Assembly: GCF_030123365.1 (NCBI RefSeq)
Contig: NZ_CP126107.1
Location: 2,899,501 to 2,963,500 of the forward strand
Length of the DNA stretch: 64,000 nucleotides
Reading direction: 5' to 3'
Source: Neobacillus sp. SuZ13
Lineage (GTDB): Bacteria > Bacillota > Bacilli > Bacillales > Cytobacillaceae
Below, piece by piece: positions 1 through 8,110 of the stretch; position 1 is the stretch's first letter; every line of letters begins with the position of its first letter. Under the pieces are notes generated by a model that saw only the letters and a program-made list of their open reading frames with translations, ran no database searches and was not told the origin of the DNA. The translations under genes and the position numbers were made by a program.

Positions 1-1116
1 GGGGCGGGCAGTCCTGCCGAGATTAATCTGAATGACAGGGAAATGGTCAATATGCGGGTCGCAAGAATGGCTGACGCCCCTGTGATTTTGATTGGGGATA
101 TCGAGAAAGGCGGAGTTTTTGCCAGTTTAGTAGGAACCCTTCAGCTAATGGAGCCTGAAGACCGTGCCCGTGTCATTGGCGTCATCATTAATAAATTCCG
201 CGGCGATATTCGGCTCCTGGAACCTGGATTAACATGGTTTGAGGAATATACAGGTAAACCAGTTCTCGGTGTGATTCCTTATTTGCAAAATTTAAATATC
301 GATGCCGAGGATTCAGTTATTTTAAATCAATATACATCTGTCCAAAATACCGAAAAAGAACTTGATATTGTAGTGGTTCAGTATCCGAAAATTTCCAACT
401 TCACTGATGTGGATCCTTTTTTTGCCGAACCTGATTGCCATGTTCGGTTTATTACAAGAGCGGATCAATTACACAATCCAGATTTAGTGATTCTTCCAGG
501 AACTAAGAATACCATCGAGGATTTGCTCTTTTTAAGAAAAAGTGGAATATCCGAGAAAATCGTGGAATTACAGAAAAAGAACCAAACCGTGCTATTTGGG
601 GTCTGCGGCGGCTATCAAATGCTTGGTGAAAAAATCGAGGACCCGTTGGCAATCGAGTCACTCCACCAAGAAGCCGAAGGTCTTGACTTACTGCCCATTC
701 GGACGACGATTACAAAAGACAAGACAACCGTATTATCAAACGGGCTCTTAAGTCTTTACGGCAAACATTTCAACGTGTCAGGTTATGAGATTCATATGGG
801 AGAAACAAAGAAGACTAGAGAATCCAATGGGCTCATTGAAACACAAGGCCGATCAGATGGCTGTAAAACGTCAGATGAAAGGATCATTGGCACATACTTT
901 CATGGGATTTTTCATAATGATGAATTTCGTAAGGAGCTATTGAATCAGATTCGCCAAACAAAGGGATTGGCACCTATTAATCAGCGGGTATCTTTTAATC
1001 AAATGCGTGAAGAAGCGTTTGATTTGTTAGCGGATCATGTAAGGGCACACGTAAAACTTGATTTGATTGAACAAAAAATGAAGGAATTCAAAAAAAGGGG
1101 ATTACACAATGAATGA
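1..1116 (+). CDS. cobQ: Cobyric acid synthase CobQ (5' end outside window)
   Basis: This enzyme amidates adenosylcobyrinic a,c-diamide at four side chains to give adenosylcobyric acid, using glutamine and ATP, in the cytoplasm. The reading frame is open from base 1 (GAGSPAEINL...), so the P-loop N-terminus lies upstream of the window. The end of the synthetase domain is present, followed by the class I glutamine amidotransferase domain. Its nucleophile lies in FGVCGGYQ (Cys codon at 604-606) and its histidine in GTYFHGIF (codon 901-903). The stop overlaps the cobT start by 8 bases, indicating translational coupling. The family is about 490-510 residues, so roughly the last 370 are seen. Assignment is secure from the motif order. 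Confidence 0.95.
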   Translation, partial: GAGSPAEINLNDREMVNMRVARMADAPVILIGDIEKGGVFASLVGTLQLMEPEDRARVIGVIINKFRGDIRLLEPGLTWFEEYTGKPVLGVIPYLQNLNIDAEDSVILNQYTSVQNTEKELDIVVVQYPKISNFTDVDPFFAEPDCHVRFITRADQLHNPDLVILPGTKNTIEDLLFLRKSGISEKIVELQKKNQTVLFGVCGGYQMLGEKIEDPLAIESLHQEAEGLDLLPIRTTITKDKTTVLSNGLLSLYGKHFNVSGYEIHMGETKKTRESNGLIETQGRSDGCKTSDERIIGTYFHGIFHNDEFRKELLNQIRQTKGLAPINQRVSFNQMREEAFDLLADHVRAHVKLDLIEQKMKEFKKRGLHNE

Positions 1117-2149
1117 TCTAAAAACGACGATTCCACCTCTGGATGCAGAAATGGGTCAAAAGGTCCGTGAGTATATCGATATTTTAACCAAACCTCCAGG
1201 CAGTTTAGGCAGATTGGAAGAATTGGCGATACAACTGGCGGAAATGACTTCCGAAGCCTTTCCTGTCGTGTCGCCTCCTGGTGTAATTGTGTTTGCAGCG
1301 GATCATGGAGTGTCCGAAGAAGGGGTATCTGCTTACCCGCAGGAAGTGACCGCGCAAATGGTAATGAACTTTTTAAACAGCGGTGCTGCGATTAATGTCT
1401 TTAGCAGACAAATTGGAGCGATGTTTGAGGTAGTCGATATTGGTGTCGCCGCTGATATCGAGGCGGACGGTGTAGTGCAACGGAAGATTCGTTACGGAAC
1501 AAGAAATTTTTGCAAGCACAATGCGATGACAAGAGAAGAAGTGGAAAAAGCGATCACCGTTGGCTATGAACGGGCTGAACATATGATTAAGCATGGATGC
1601 AAATGTTTAATTCTTGGTGAAATGGGAATCGGCAATACGACACCAAGCAGTGCCATTCTAGCCGTTTTAAGCGGTCAGGACATCCGTACGCTTGTCGGTC
1701 GGGGAACAGGGATTGCACCTGAAAAAATCAGCCATAAGCAAGATGTTATTTCCAGAGCACTAATGGAAAGAAATCCTGACCGGAACGATCCGATCGATAT
1801 TTTAATGAAAATAGGCGGCTTGGAAATTGCGGGAATGACGGGTGCAATGCTAGCGGCAGCGGCAAACAGGATTCCGATTTTGGTCGACGGGTTTATCTGC
1901 ACGGTTTCAGCACTACTGGCAAAGGAAATGTGCGAGACTGCAAGTGATTATATGATTGCTGGACATCAGTCCGTGGAACCGGGACACGAAATAGCCCTTC
2001 AGTTATTAAGAAAGAAGCCGCTTGTTGATCTGGATTTGCGTTTAGGGGAAGGAAGCGGGGCAGCGATTGCCTTCCCAATCTTACAGGCAGCCACATTAAT
2101 GCTGAAGGAAATGGCTACGTTTGCATCGGCAGGTATTTTAATAGAGTAG
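1109..2149 (+). CDS. cobT: Nicotinate-nucleotide--dimethylbenzimidazole phosphoribosyltransferase CobT
   Basis: CobT makes alpha-ribazole phosphate from nicotinate mononucleotide and a lower-ligand base, preparing the nucleotide loop of cobalamin. At 346 residues it matches the family length. Visible marks are KPPGSLGRLEELA near the N-terminus, FAADHGVSEEGVSAYP (about residues 50-66), GEMGIGNTT, and RLGEGSGAA near the C-terminus, where Glu314 corresponds to the known catalytic glutamate. It overlaps cobQ and lies in the same direction as pduX, so the three form a late-cobamide block. The neighbouring ethanolamine ammonia-lyase needs adenosylcobalamin, which gives the block an obvious local consumer. 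Confidence 0.96.
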   Translation: MNDLKTTIPPLDAEMGQKVREYIDILTKPPGSLGRLEELAIQLAEMTSEAFPVVSPPGVIVFAADHGVSEEGVSAYPQEVTAQMVMNFLNSGAAINVFSRQIGAMFEVVDIGVAADIEADGVVQRKIRYGTRNFCKHNAMTREEVEKAITVGYERAEHMIKHGCKCLILGEMGIGNTTPSSAILAVLSGQDIRTLVGRGTGIAPEKISHKQDVISRALMERNPDRNDPIDILMKIGGLEIAGMTGAMLAAAANRIPILVDGFICTVSALLAKEMCETASDYMIAGHQSVEPGHEIALQLLRKKPLVDLDLRLGEGSGAAIAFPILQAATLMLKEMATFASAGILIE

Positions 2150-2224
2150 CGTAAAGGAGGCTCATCATGACATTTTGCCATTGTTACGGGCCATAGCGAA
2201 CCGGGGATGGAGAGGAGATTAAAA

Positions 2225-3100
2225 ATGAAACAGGGTAAAGGAAGCTGTAATGGAACGTTTGGAGAACTTGTACAAGGGGTCATCGGTGACCGCCCTTTTT
2301 TAATCACTCTGCCAATCCCAAGTTTAAGAAGCGAGGCTAGTTTTACCCCAGACCCGTCCATTTCCAAAATAAGAGTAGAAGATTCAAAGACAAAAGCCAT
2401 GAGAGCAGGGGAATTGTTACTCAAACGATTTCACATAAAGGAAGGAGGGCATCTTGAAATACACTCCAATATCCCAGCTGGCAAGGGGCTGGCCAGCAGC
2501 TCCGCTGATATCACAGCCGCATTAAGAGCCATTTCTGACAGTTATTCTCTTCCACTGACCAATGAAATGATTTCAACCATTTCCACAAAGGTTGAGCCAA
2601 CAGATGGGGTGATGTATGAAGGGATTGTGGCCTATGATTATTTTAACGGTAAGCTCCTGGAAAGCTTCGGGGACTTACCTCCGTATATCCTCGTAGGGAT
2701 AGACCTCGGAGGAACCATCGATACAATCCAATTTAATCAAGTTCGAAAAGCCTATAGCGGAGAGGATCAAAAGCAATTCTTAGAAGCCTATCATCTGGTG
2801 AAAAGAGGTTGTAAGGAAAGAAATTTTGCTGATATTTGCAAGGCAGCTACGATAAGTGCACGAGTGAATCAAAAAATATTGCCTAAGCCTGTTTTTCATC
2901 ATTTAGAAAAAATAGCTGATACCTATCAGGGAGGAACCGTTGTGGCCCATAGTGGAACGGTCGCGGGTATTTTACTAGATCATAATATCCCAAATCGCGA
3001 TAAGGTGGTATCACATCTATTACGGGAAATATCGATTGCTTTCATGAACTCGCATCTAAGACTTTTTCAATATGATAGCTATGAAAAAATAATAGTTTGA
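2225..3100 (+). CDS. pduX: L-threonine kinase PduX (GHMP family)
   Basis: PduX phosphorylates L-threonine to L-threonine 3-phosphate, the precursor of the aminopropanol linker of cobalamin. The start is taken at ATG 2225, 7 bases after GGAGAGGAG; an in-frame ATG at 2207 lies before that site and is less likely. The protein is 291 residues. It opens with GSCNGTFGELVQG, typical of PduX, and carries the GHMP phosphate-binding loop PAGKGLASSSAD at about residues 84-95. The 75-base gap after cobT contains a good Shine-Dalgarno and ATG (2167) that opens only a nine-codon frame, so a small upstream gene may have been lost. cobD, which would use the product, is not in the window. Confidence 0.9.
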   Translation: MKQGKGSCNGTFGELVQGVIGDRPFLITLPIPSLRSEASFTPDPSISKIRVEDSKTKAMRAGELLLKRFHIKEGGHLEIHSNIPAGKGLASSSADITAALRAISDSYSLPLTNEMISTISTKVEPTDGVMYEGIVAYDYFNGKLLESFGDLPPYILVGIDLGGTIDTIQFNQVRKAYSGEDQKQFLEAYHLVKRGCKERNFADICKAATISARVNQKILPKPVFHHLEKIADTYQGGTVVAHSGTVAGILLDHNIPNRDKVVSHLLREISIAFMNSHLRLFQYDSYEKIIV

Positions 3101-3390
3101 TGAAATCATCAATATCTATTCGTCAATATTCAGGATGAAATGCCAGAGCCGGCTGGTACATATGTTTGGATGAATGGATTCCAATCGGGGATGAAACTTG
3201 CTTTCAGTAGTCCGTGGCGAAGAAGTTGAGCGATCAACTCGGCAATTTTAACATCTGTTTTACGTCCCGAAGGCCTTCATATGTTGAGCGTTTACACTAA
3301 AAATTGTGATAACTTGGTAGGAAGAGAGTATACATATAAAAATCAAGTAGCATCAATAGGTAATTTGGTTGTTAAGAGGAGGAAATATAA
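3101..3390 (+). other. Intergenic stretch with a possible short gene remnant
   Basis: No complete gene is visible. A frame at 3122-3229 reads like protein (…EPAGTYVWMNGFQSGM…) and then stops; I could not place it in a family. The last 30 bases contain the ribosome-binding site AGGAGGAAATA of the DoxX-like gene. No convincing terminator follows pduX. Confidence 0.35.
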
Positions 3391-3825
3391 ATGGCTCCAT
3401 TTATCATCCTTATCGTAACATTTTTTATTTTGCGCATTATAGGTGTTATAGGAATATCTTATTTTGACGGGTGGGAAAATTCTTTACGGAGTGCTGTTGC
3501 TCTAATGTTCTTATTTACGGCGACAGCTCATTGGGGAAAGAGACGTCCTGATCTTATCAAAATGGTACCTCCGAATGTGCCAAAACCAGGGCTCATGGTG
3601 ACAATTACGGGGATACTTGAGATTATTGGTGCTATAGGTTTACTGATTCCGTTTACTTCAAATATTTCTTCAATTGGTTTGGCATTGCTACTTATTATTA
3701 TGTTTCCAGCTAATATCTTTGCTTCAAGAAAAGGTATTACAATTGCCGGAAAGCCTACTACTCCATTATTTCTTCGAACGATCTTACAAATCATATTTTT
3801 GACAGCTGTTATTATGGCTGGATAA
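3391..3825 (+). CDS. DoxX-family membrane protein
   Basis: A 144-residue membrane protein with four hydrophobic segments. It contains the DoxX-like signature LFTATAHWGKRRPDLIKMVP at the end of TM1-2 and TGILEIIGAIGLLIP in the next helix. DoxX-like proteins are thought to act in redox or membrane-quinone roles, but the function of this subgroup is not established. The start has a strong AGGAGGAAATATAAATG context. A metallo-beta-lactamase-fold gene follows 65 bases downstream on the same strand; the two could be cotranscribed. Confidence 0.8.
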   Translation: MAPFIILIVTFFILRIIGVIGISYFDGWENSLRSAVALMFLFTATAHWGKRRPDLIKMVPPNVPKPGLMVTITGILEIIGAIGLLIPFTSNISSIGLALLLIIMFPANIFASRKGITIAGKPTTPLFLRTILQIIFLTAVIMAG

Positions 3826-3895
3826 GGTTTTAAACAGTTTTTTATAAAACTACGTTATTAGAAGTGAGTAGTGAAAAAGTAAAGGAGAGGTGTTT

Positions 3896-4720
3896 TTGAA
3901 AAAATATATATGTGAAACTTGTGGAGTTCAGTATTCAAGTTCAATCGAAGCACCAAAACAATGTTTGATTTGCGAGGAAGAAAGACAATTTGTTAGTTCC
4001 AAAGGACAGGTGTGGACCACATTAGAAAAGCTGATAGAGGTTGGTACTTATAGTAATATCATTGAGCTCCAAGAAGAAGGATTACATAGCATAAAGACGA
4101 ATCCAAGTTTTGGAATTGGACAGTCAGCTTATCTTGTAAAAGATAGACATTACAACTTATTGTGGGATTGTATTACATATATTGATCCATCAACCATTTC
4201 ACATATTAACAAATTAGGCGGAATTGATGCTATTGCTTTATCACATCCCCATTATTACTCTAGTCAAGTAGAATGGGCTGAAGCATTCGATGCACCAATT
4301 TATATTCACGAAGATGATAAAGAATGGGTGACAAGACCCAGCGAGAAAATCATTTTTTGGTCTGGAGAATCGAAAGAATTGCAGGAAGGCCTTATCCTTC
4401 ATAGAATCGGAGGACATTATAAAGGCGGTACTGTTTTAGAGTGGAAAAATGGAAGCAGTCAAAATGGAATTTTATTGAGTGGAGATATTATACGTGTGGC
4501 AGCTGATTGTAAATGGGTGAGTTTTATGTATAGTTATCCTAACTTCATTCCCCTGCCCAGTGTAACAGTTGAAAGAATCGCGGATAGGGTAAATAAATTT
4601 ACATTTAATAGATTATACGACGCATTTCATCGCATTATTAAAGATGAAGCCGATTTGGTCGTTAATAGGTCAGCGAAAAGGTACATTGAAGCACTAAATG
4701 GAACACTATTTATTACTTAA
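3896..4720 (+). CDS. Rubredoxin-like zinc ribbon plus MBL-fold hydrolase
   Basis: The first 35 residues hold two CxxC pairs (CETCG and CLICE), a rubredoxin-like or zinc-ribbon module. The rest is a metallo-beta-lactamase fold with LSHPHYYSS where the usual motif is HxHxDH, then GGHYKGG and LLSGDII. Two of the first four metal ligands are therefore replaced (Asp by Tyr, second-shell His by Ser), although later His and Asp positions remain. The chosen start is TTG 3896, 5 bases after GGAGAGG; GTG 3890 would overlap that site. Substrate is unknown; an electron-transfer or altered-metal hydrolase role is possible. A terminator follows. Confidence 0.72.
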   Translation: MKKYICETCGVQYSSSIEAPKQCLICEEERQFVSSKGQVWTTLEKLIEVGTYSNIIELQEEGLHSIKTNPSFGIGQSAYLVKDRHYNLLWDCITYIDPSTISHINKLGGIDAIALSHPHYYSSQVEWAEAFDAPIYIHEDDKEWVTRPSEKIIFWSGESKELQEGLILHRIGGHYKGGTVLEWKNGSSQNGILLSGDIIRVAADCKWVSFMYSYPNFIPLPSVTVERIADRVNKFTFNRLYDAFHRIIKDEADLVVNRSAKRYIEALNGTLFIT

Positions 4721-4764
4721 TGCGTTAATTATTGAAGCGATAGACTTTAAAATTTTACACATTA

Positions 4765-4796
4765 GGGTGCTTTTGTGAAAAAAGGCGCCTTTTTTG
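4765..4796 (+). terminator. Rho-independent terminator
   Basis: GGTGC pairs with GCGCC (one G-U) around an A-rich loop, and six T residues follow at 4790-4795. It closes the DoxX/MBL transcript before the eut region. Confidence 0.75.
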
Positions 4797-4912
4797 GTAT
4801 TTGTATATATTTGTTGTTTTATTAAACAAATGATCAATTCTTTTTTATATATGACTTTTTTTATCAATTAATTTTGGTCACGGTGAACCATTTTTTGTAA
4901 AGAAACAGAAGA

Positions 4913-4941
4913 TTGACACTAATCTAAATGATATATAAAAT
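4913..4941 (+). promoter_or_regulatory. Sigma-A promoter of the eut regulatory genes
   Basis: TTGACA at 4913-4918 and TAAAAT at 4936-4941 are separated by exactly 17 bases. Transcription would start near 4948, about 30 bases before the eutW start codon. No operator was recognised. Confidence 0.75.
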
Positions 4942-4979
4942 ATTTTTATATATTAGAAGAATAAGATTGGGGCAATGAC

Positions 4980-6413
4980 ATGATTAAAACTGAGATGAAC
5001 ACCGTTGTAACTCTATGTCAGCTTCACACAGACCTATCGGAACAAGATATACAAAAGATCCAAGAAGTCGTTCAAAACCTGCAATTAATTGCCGATTTAA
5101 ATCAAGCAAATGTGTTTGTCGATTGTCAAACAAGAGAAAAAAAGCATGCGATTGTGGTGGCAGAAGCAGCACCAGCAACGGCCAATTCTGTCTATAAAAA
5201 TCCGGTAGTCGGAAAGTTTGCGTACGAAACGTTTGAGCCTGCTGTTTTTTATACGTTTCGGACGGGCAAGCCGCTTTTTCTCAATCATGCCTTAACCCAG
5301 GAAGGGAAAAAGGTCGAACAAAGCGTTGTTCCGATTGTTGGAATCCATAACCGGGTGATTGGTACGTTGATCATGGAGAAAGACAACAGTGATAAGCTCC
5401 AAAATCAAAATAAACTGAAAGCGTTAACAGAGGCGAATGAGACGCTTAGCGAACTCTTACTTGGAATGACTGAAAATCGCCCTTTTATCCCAGAAGTGAT
5501 GGAGGAAGCTCTATTCATCATTGACGAGGATATACGGATTCAATATTCGAATCCTGCTGCAATGAATCTTGTTTTAGAAATGTGTTCGGAGGAATGTAAA
5601 AGCGGCAAACTTTTTACTTCCTATTTTCCAAACCTTGCAGAAATGTGCAGGCTGCCGGATGAACTTGTGATCCAAGAAATCATCATTCAAAATAAAGTCT
5701 TTCAAATGAAAAAAATTGCTCTTGGGCAGCATGAGAAAAATAGCGGATCATTTATCATTTTTCGTGACTTAACAGAGCTGCGCGAAAAAGAGAGGGAGCT
5801 TACCGTAAAGACCGTTGCTATTCGGGAAATCCATCATCGCGTAAAAAATAACTTGCAAACGGTAGCGAGTCTTCTTCGGCTGCAGATGCGAAGAGGGGTT
5901 CCCGAAGAAAGCAAGTTTCATTTTATCAAGAGCCTTAACCGAATTTTAAGTATTGCCTCTGTCTATGAAATCATCTTATCTAATTCTGAAAATCAGGATG
6001 ATGTAGAACTTGTTAGTTTAATAGAAAAAATCGGGAATATGCTGGTCTTTAGTGAAGATCATGAAGGAACATTGATTTCAATCAACTATTCCGGTCCAAA
6101 GATGCATATTAAATCGAATCTAGCTGTTTCCGTTGCTCTGGTTATCAATGAATTAATCCAAAATTGTGTGAAGCATGCATTTGCGGAGATGACTGAGGGC
6201 CAAATTGATGTAGTCATCCAGGAGGAGGCTTCTTCAGTAAGAGTCCTCGTCATTGATAATGGAATAGGCTATACTCCTTCCATGAATCCGTCATTAGGAC
6301 TTGATATCGTTAAAATGATGGTTGAACACGATTTAATGGGCCATTTTTCTATTGAAGGAACAAGGGAAGGAACGGAAGCAATCGTTGAATTTCCCATTGC
6401 GAGGGAGGTTTAA
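4980..6413 (+). CDS. eutW: Ethanolamine-sensing histidine kinase EutW
   Basis: A soluble 477-residue kinase without membrane segments. Residues about 1-150 form the N-terminal sensory domain seen in EutW/PdtaS-type kinases, about 165-275 look PAS-like, and the HisKA_2 dimerisation helix carries the phosphoacceptor in REIHHRVKNNLQ (His285/His286). The ATPase domain follows with ALVINELIQNCVKHAF (N box) and VIDNGIGY (G1 box). In Firmicutes, EutW senses ethanolamine and phosphorylates the ANTAR regulator EutV; eutV starts 3 bases downstream here. Its place directly after a sigma-A promoter suggests constitutive expression of the two-component pair. Confidence 0.9.
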   Translation: MIKTEMNTVVTLCQLHTDLSEQDIQKIQEVVQNLQLIADLNQANVFVDCQTREKKHAIVVAEAAPATANSVYKNPVVGKFAYETFEPAVFYTFRTGKPLFLNHALTQEGKKVEQSVVPIVGIHNRVIGTLIMEKDNSDKLQNQNKLKALTEANETLSELLLGMTENRPFIPEVMEEALFIIDEDIRIQYSNPAAMNLVLEMCSEECKSGKLFTSYFPNLAEMCRLPDELVIQEIIIQNKVFQMKKIALGQHEKNSGSFIIFRDLTELREKERELTVKTVAIREIHHRVKNNLQTVASLLRLQMRRGVPEESKFHFIKSLNRILSIASVYEIILSNSENQDDVELVSLIEKIGNMLVFSEDHEGTLISINYSGPKMHIKSNLAVSVALVINELIQNCVKHAFAEMTEGQIDVVIQEEASSVRVLVIDNGIGYTPSMNPSLGLDIVKMMVEHDLMGHFSIEGTREGTEAIVEFPIAREV

Positions 6414-6416
6414 GGA

Positions 6417-6989
6417 ATGAAAAAGCGAATTATAGTAGTTGAAGATGAATCCATCGTCCGATTAGATGTTTCCCTCATGTTAAAGGATGCGGGCTTTGAT
6501 GTTGTGGCTGAAGCAGCTGATGGCGAGAAAGCAGTTGAATTGGCTTACAGCCTTAAGCCTGACTTAATGATCATGGATATTAAAATGCCGAAGCTGAACG
6601 GATTAAAGGCCAGTGAGATTATTTCCAACAAATTCAATATCCCGATTTTGCTGTTAACGGCCTATAGTCAAAAGGAATATATAGAAAAAGCGAAGCAGGC
6701 AAATATTTTAGGGTATCTTGTAAAGCCGATTTCGGAGGCTAACTTGATTCCGGCGGTTGAAATTGCTTTAAAGCAGGCAGAAAATGCTATTCTTTACAAA
6801 GAAAAAGTAGAAGAAATGAATCGGGAACTGAAAAACCGAAAGATTGTTGAAAAAGCAAAAGGAATTTTAATGAAACAATTGAATTTACCGGAGGAAACGG
6901 CTTACAATAAGATTAGAGACCTTAGCATGAAAAAACAAATGCCAATGGAAAAAGTGGCAAAGTACATTATTTTGAAGTACCCAAGTTAG
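6417..6989 (+). CDS. eutV: ANTAR-domain antitermination response regulator EutV
   Basis: A 190-residue receiver-ANTAR protein. The receiver has the acidic pair Glu9/Asp10, phosphoacceptor Asp54 in MIMDIKMPK, Thr81 and Lys103 in LVKPIS. A coiled linker leads to the RNA-binding ANTAR domain (about residues 128-188, with EKAKGILMKQ and the following three-helix bundle). EutV binds paired hairpins in nascent leader RNA and prevents terminator formation. Two such leaders occur just downstream (6993-7072 and 8020-8098), which is direct support for the name. It probably forms one transcription unit with eutW. Confidence 0.93.
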   Translation: MKKRIIVVEDESIVRLDVSLMLKDAGFDVVAEAADGEKAVELAYSLKPDLMIMDIKMPKLNGLKASEIISNKFNIPILLLTAYSQKEYIEKAKQANILGYLVKPISEANLIPAVEIALKQAENAILYKEKVEEMNRELKNRKIVEKAKGILMKQLNLPEETAYNKIRDLSMKKQMPMEKVAKYIILKYPS

Positions 6990-6992
6990 TTT

Positions 6993-7072
6993 ACAAGTGA
7001 ATAGATGAAGCAATGGTGCTTAGTAGGTTTTATTTTTTATAAAAATAAAGTCTATTAGGCATTTTTTTATTA
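6993..7072 (+). promoter_or_regulatory. ANTAR-type antiterminator leader before eutS
   Basis: A hairpin AAGC-AATGGT-GCTT (7008-7021) has a hexaloop with A at position 1 and G at position 4, the signature bound by ANTAR proteins. Its 3' arm is also the outer part of a long terminator stem: 7016-7038 pairs with about 7043-7065 (around 23 pairs including G-U), followed by a T run at 7062-7068. The two structures exclude each other. The element ACAAGTGAAT at 6993-7002 recurs in the second leader at the same distance and may be the weaker P1 hairpin, although I cannot draw a good stem for it. Confidence 0.82.
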
Positions 7073-7092
7073 ATTTGAGAGGTGGGTTTGTC

Positions 7093-7434
7093 GTGAACGA
7101 AGAGAAAAAGCGGTTTATACAGGAGTTTGTCCCAGGGAAACAGGTAACTTTGAGCCATATTATTGCCAATCCGGACCCGGATATGTTTGAAAAACTGGGG
7201 ATACAGGAGGCGGGGGCATTAGGGATTTTGACGCTGACCCCAAGTGAGACGGTGATTATTGCCGGAGATTTAGCCACCAAATCGGCTAATGTCAAGTTAG
7301 GATTTTTGGATCGCTTTACCGGAAGTCTAGTGATTGTCGGCAATGTTTCAGAGGTGGAAATGGCGATGCAGGAAATCAACCGTTTCTTGCAGGATACGCT
7401 GAAATATACCCCAGCGGATATCACGAAGTCATAG
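7093..7434 (+). CDS. eutS: BMC shell protein EutS
   Basis: A 113-residue bacterial-microcompartment domain protein of the circularly permuted EutS/PduU type, forming bent hexamers in the metabolosome shell. Visible are the N-terminal RFIQEFVPGKQVTLSHIIAN, typical of EutS, and the core LTLTPSETVIIAGDLATKS. The start is GTG 7093, 6 bases after GAGAGGTGGG; an in-frame TTG at 7075 precedes that site. It is the first structural gene after the antitermination leader, so its expression should depend on EutV. Confidence 0.93.
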   Translation: MNEEKKRFIQEFVPGKQVTLSHIIANPDPDMFEKLGIQEAGALGILTLTPSETVIIAGDLATKSANVKLGFLDRFTGSLVIVGNVSEVEMAMQEINRFLQDTLKYTPADITKS

Positions 7435-7473
7435 AATCAGAAAATAGAATTTTTTAAGAAAGGAGGAAATAGG

Positions 7474-7974
7474 ATGACGAAAAAGAACCGAGCCATGCTG
7501 ATCGGTTCCATTGGGGCCGGAAAATCGACATTAACGAATGCATTGCTCCGCCGGGAAATGCCTGCTGTCAAAACGCAATCGCTGAATTACTATGATTGGA
7601 TTGTTGATACCCCAGGAGAATATTGTGAAAACCCGTTCTACTATAAAAATATCATGGCAACAGCATTAGAAGTGACCCATGTCTTGTTTTTACAGGATGC
7701 GACCAAGAAGAAAATGATTTTCCCGCCAGGATTCAGCACCGGAATCAATAAAATCCCCATAGGGGTCGTCACAAAAAGTGATTCTGACCAGGCTGACGTT
7801 GAACTAGCCATTTCTTTGTTAAAAAAGGTAATTGTAACCAAAGGTCCAATTGTCATTACCTCTTCCATAAAAAATGAAGGAATAGAGGAGATCCGGAATC
7901 TGGTAAACTTCCATTCGACACAGGAAATGAAGAAGTATCTTGAAGGAAATCCATCCCCATTTGTTATTTTTTAA
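7474..7974 (+). CDS. eutP: EutP P-loop protein (EutP/PduV family; acetate kinase activity reported)
   Basis: A 166-residue Ras-like P-loop protein with Walker A GSIGAGKST at residues 11-19, switch-like DTPGEYCENP, and the G4 motif VVTKSD. EutP of Salmonella has been reported to have acetate kinase activity; the PduV relative has been linked to microcompartment positioning. Forty bases separate it from eutS and a strong AAGGAGG site precedes its ATG. A second antiterminator leader follows, so eutS-eutP form one controlled segment. Confidence 0.88.
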   Translation: MTKKNRAMLIGSIGAGKSTLTNALLRREMPAVKTQSLNYYDWIVDTPGEYCENPFYYKNIMATALEVTHVLFLQDATKKKMIFPPGFSTGINKIPIGVVTKSDSDQADVELAISLLKKVIVTKGPIVITSSIKNEGIEEIRNLVNFHSTQEMKKYLEGNPSPFVIF

Positions 7975-8019
7975 TTGAAAGCCTTTACAATATCCAGAAA
8001 ATAATTTATATTATGAATA

Positions 8020-8098
8020 ACAAATGAATTTACTGGCAATGGCGCCTCTTTTAAACTATCTAATTTGGGATAGTTAAAGGGGCGCTTTTTGTTTTTTT
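8020..8098 (+). promoter_or_regulatory. ANTAR-type antiterminator leader before eutA
   Basis: GGC-AATGGC-GCC at 8035-8046 again gives a hexaloop with A1 and G4. GCGCC at 8042-8046 is also the outer arm of a terminator that closes with GGCGC at 8081-8085, with an inner helix AACTATC/GATAGTT and a T run at 8086-8097. Binding of EutV would therefore preclude termination. ACAAATGAAT at 8020-8029 matches ACAAGTGAAT of the first leader at nearly the same spacing (6 versus 7 bases before the stem). Confidence 0.82.
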
Positions 8099-8110
8099 GG
8101 GGGAGTTGAG

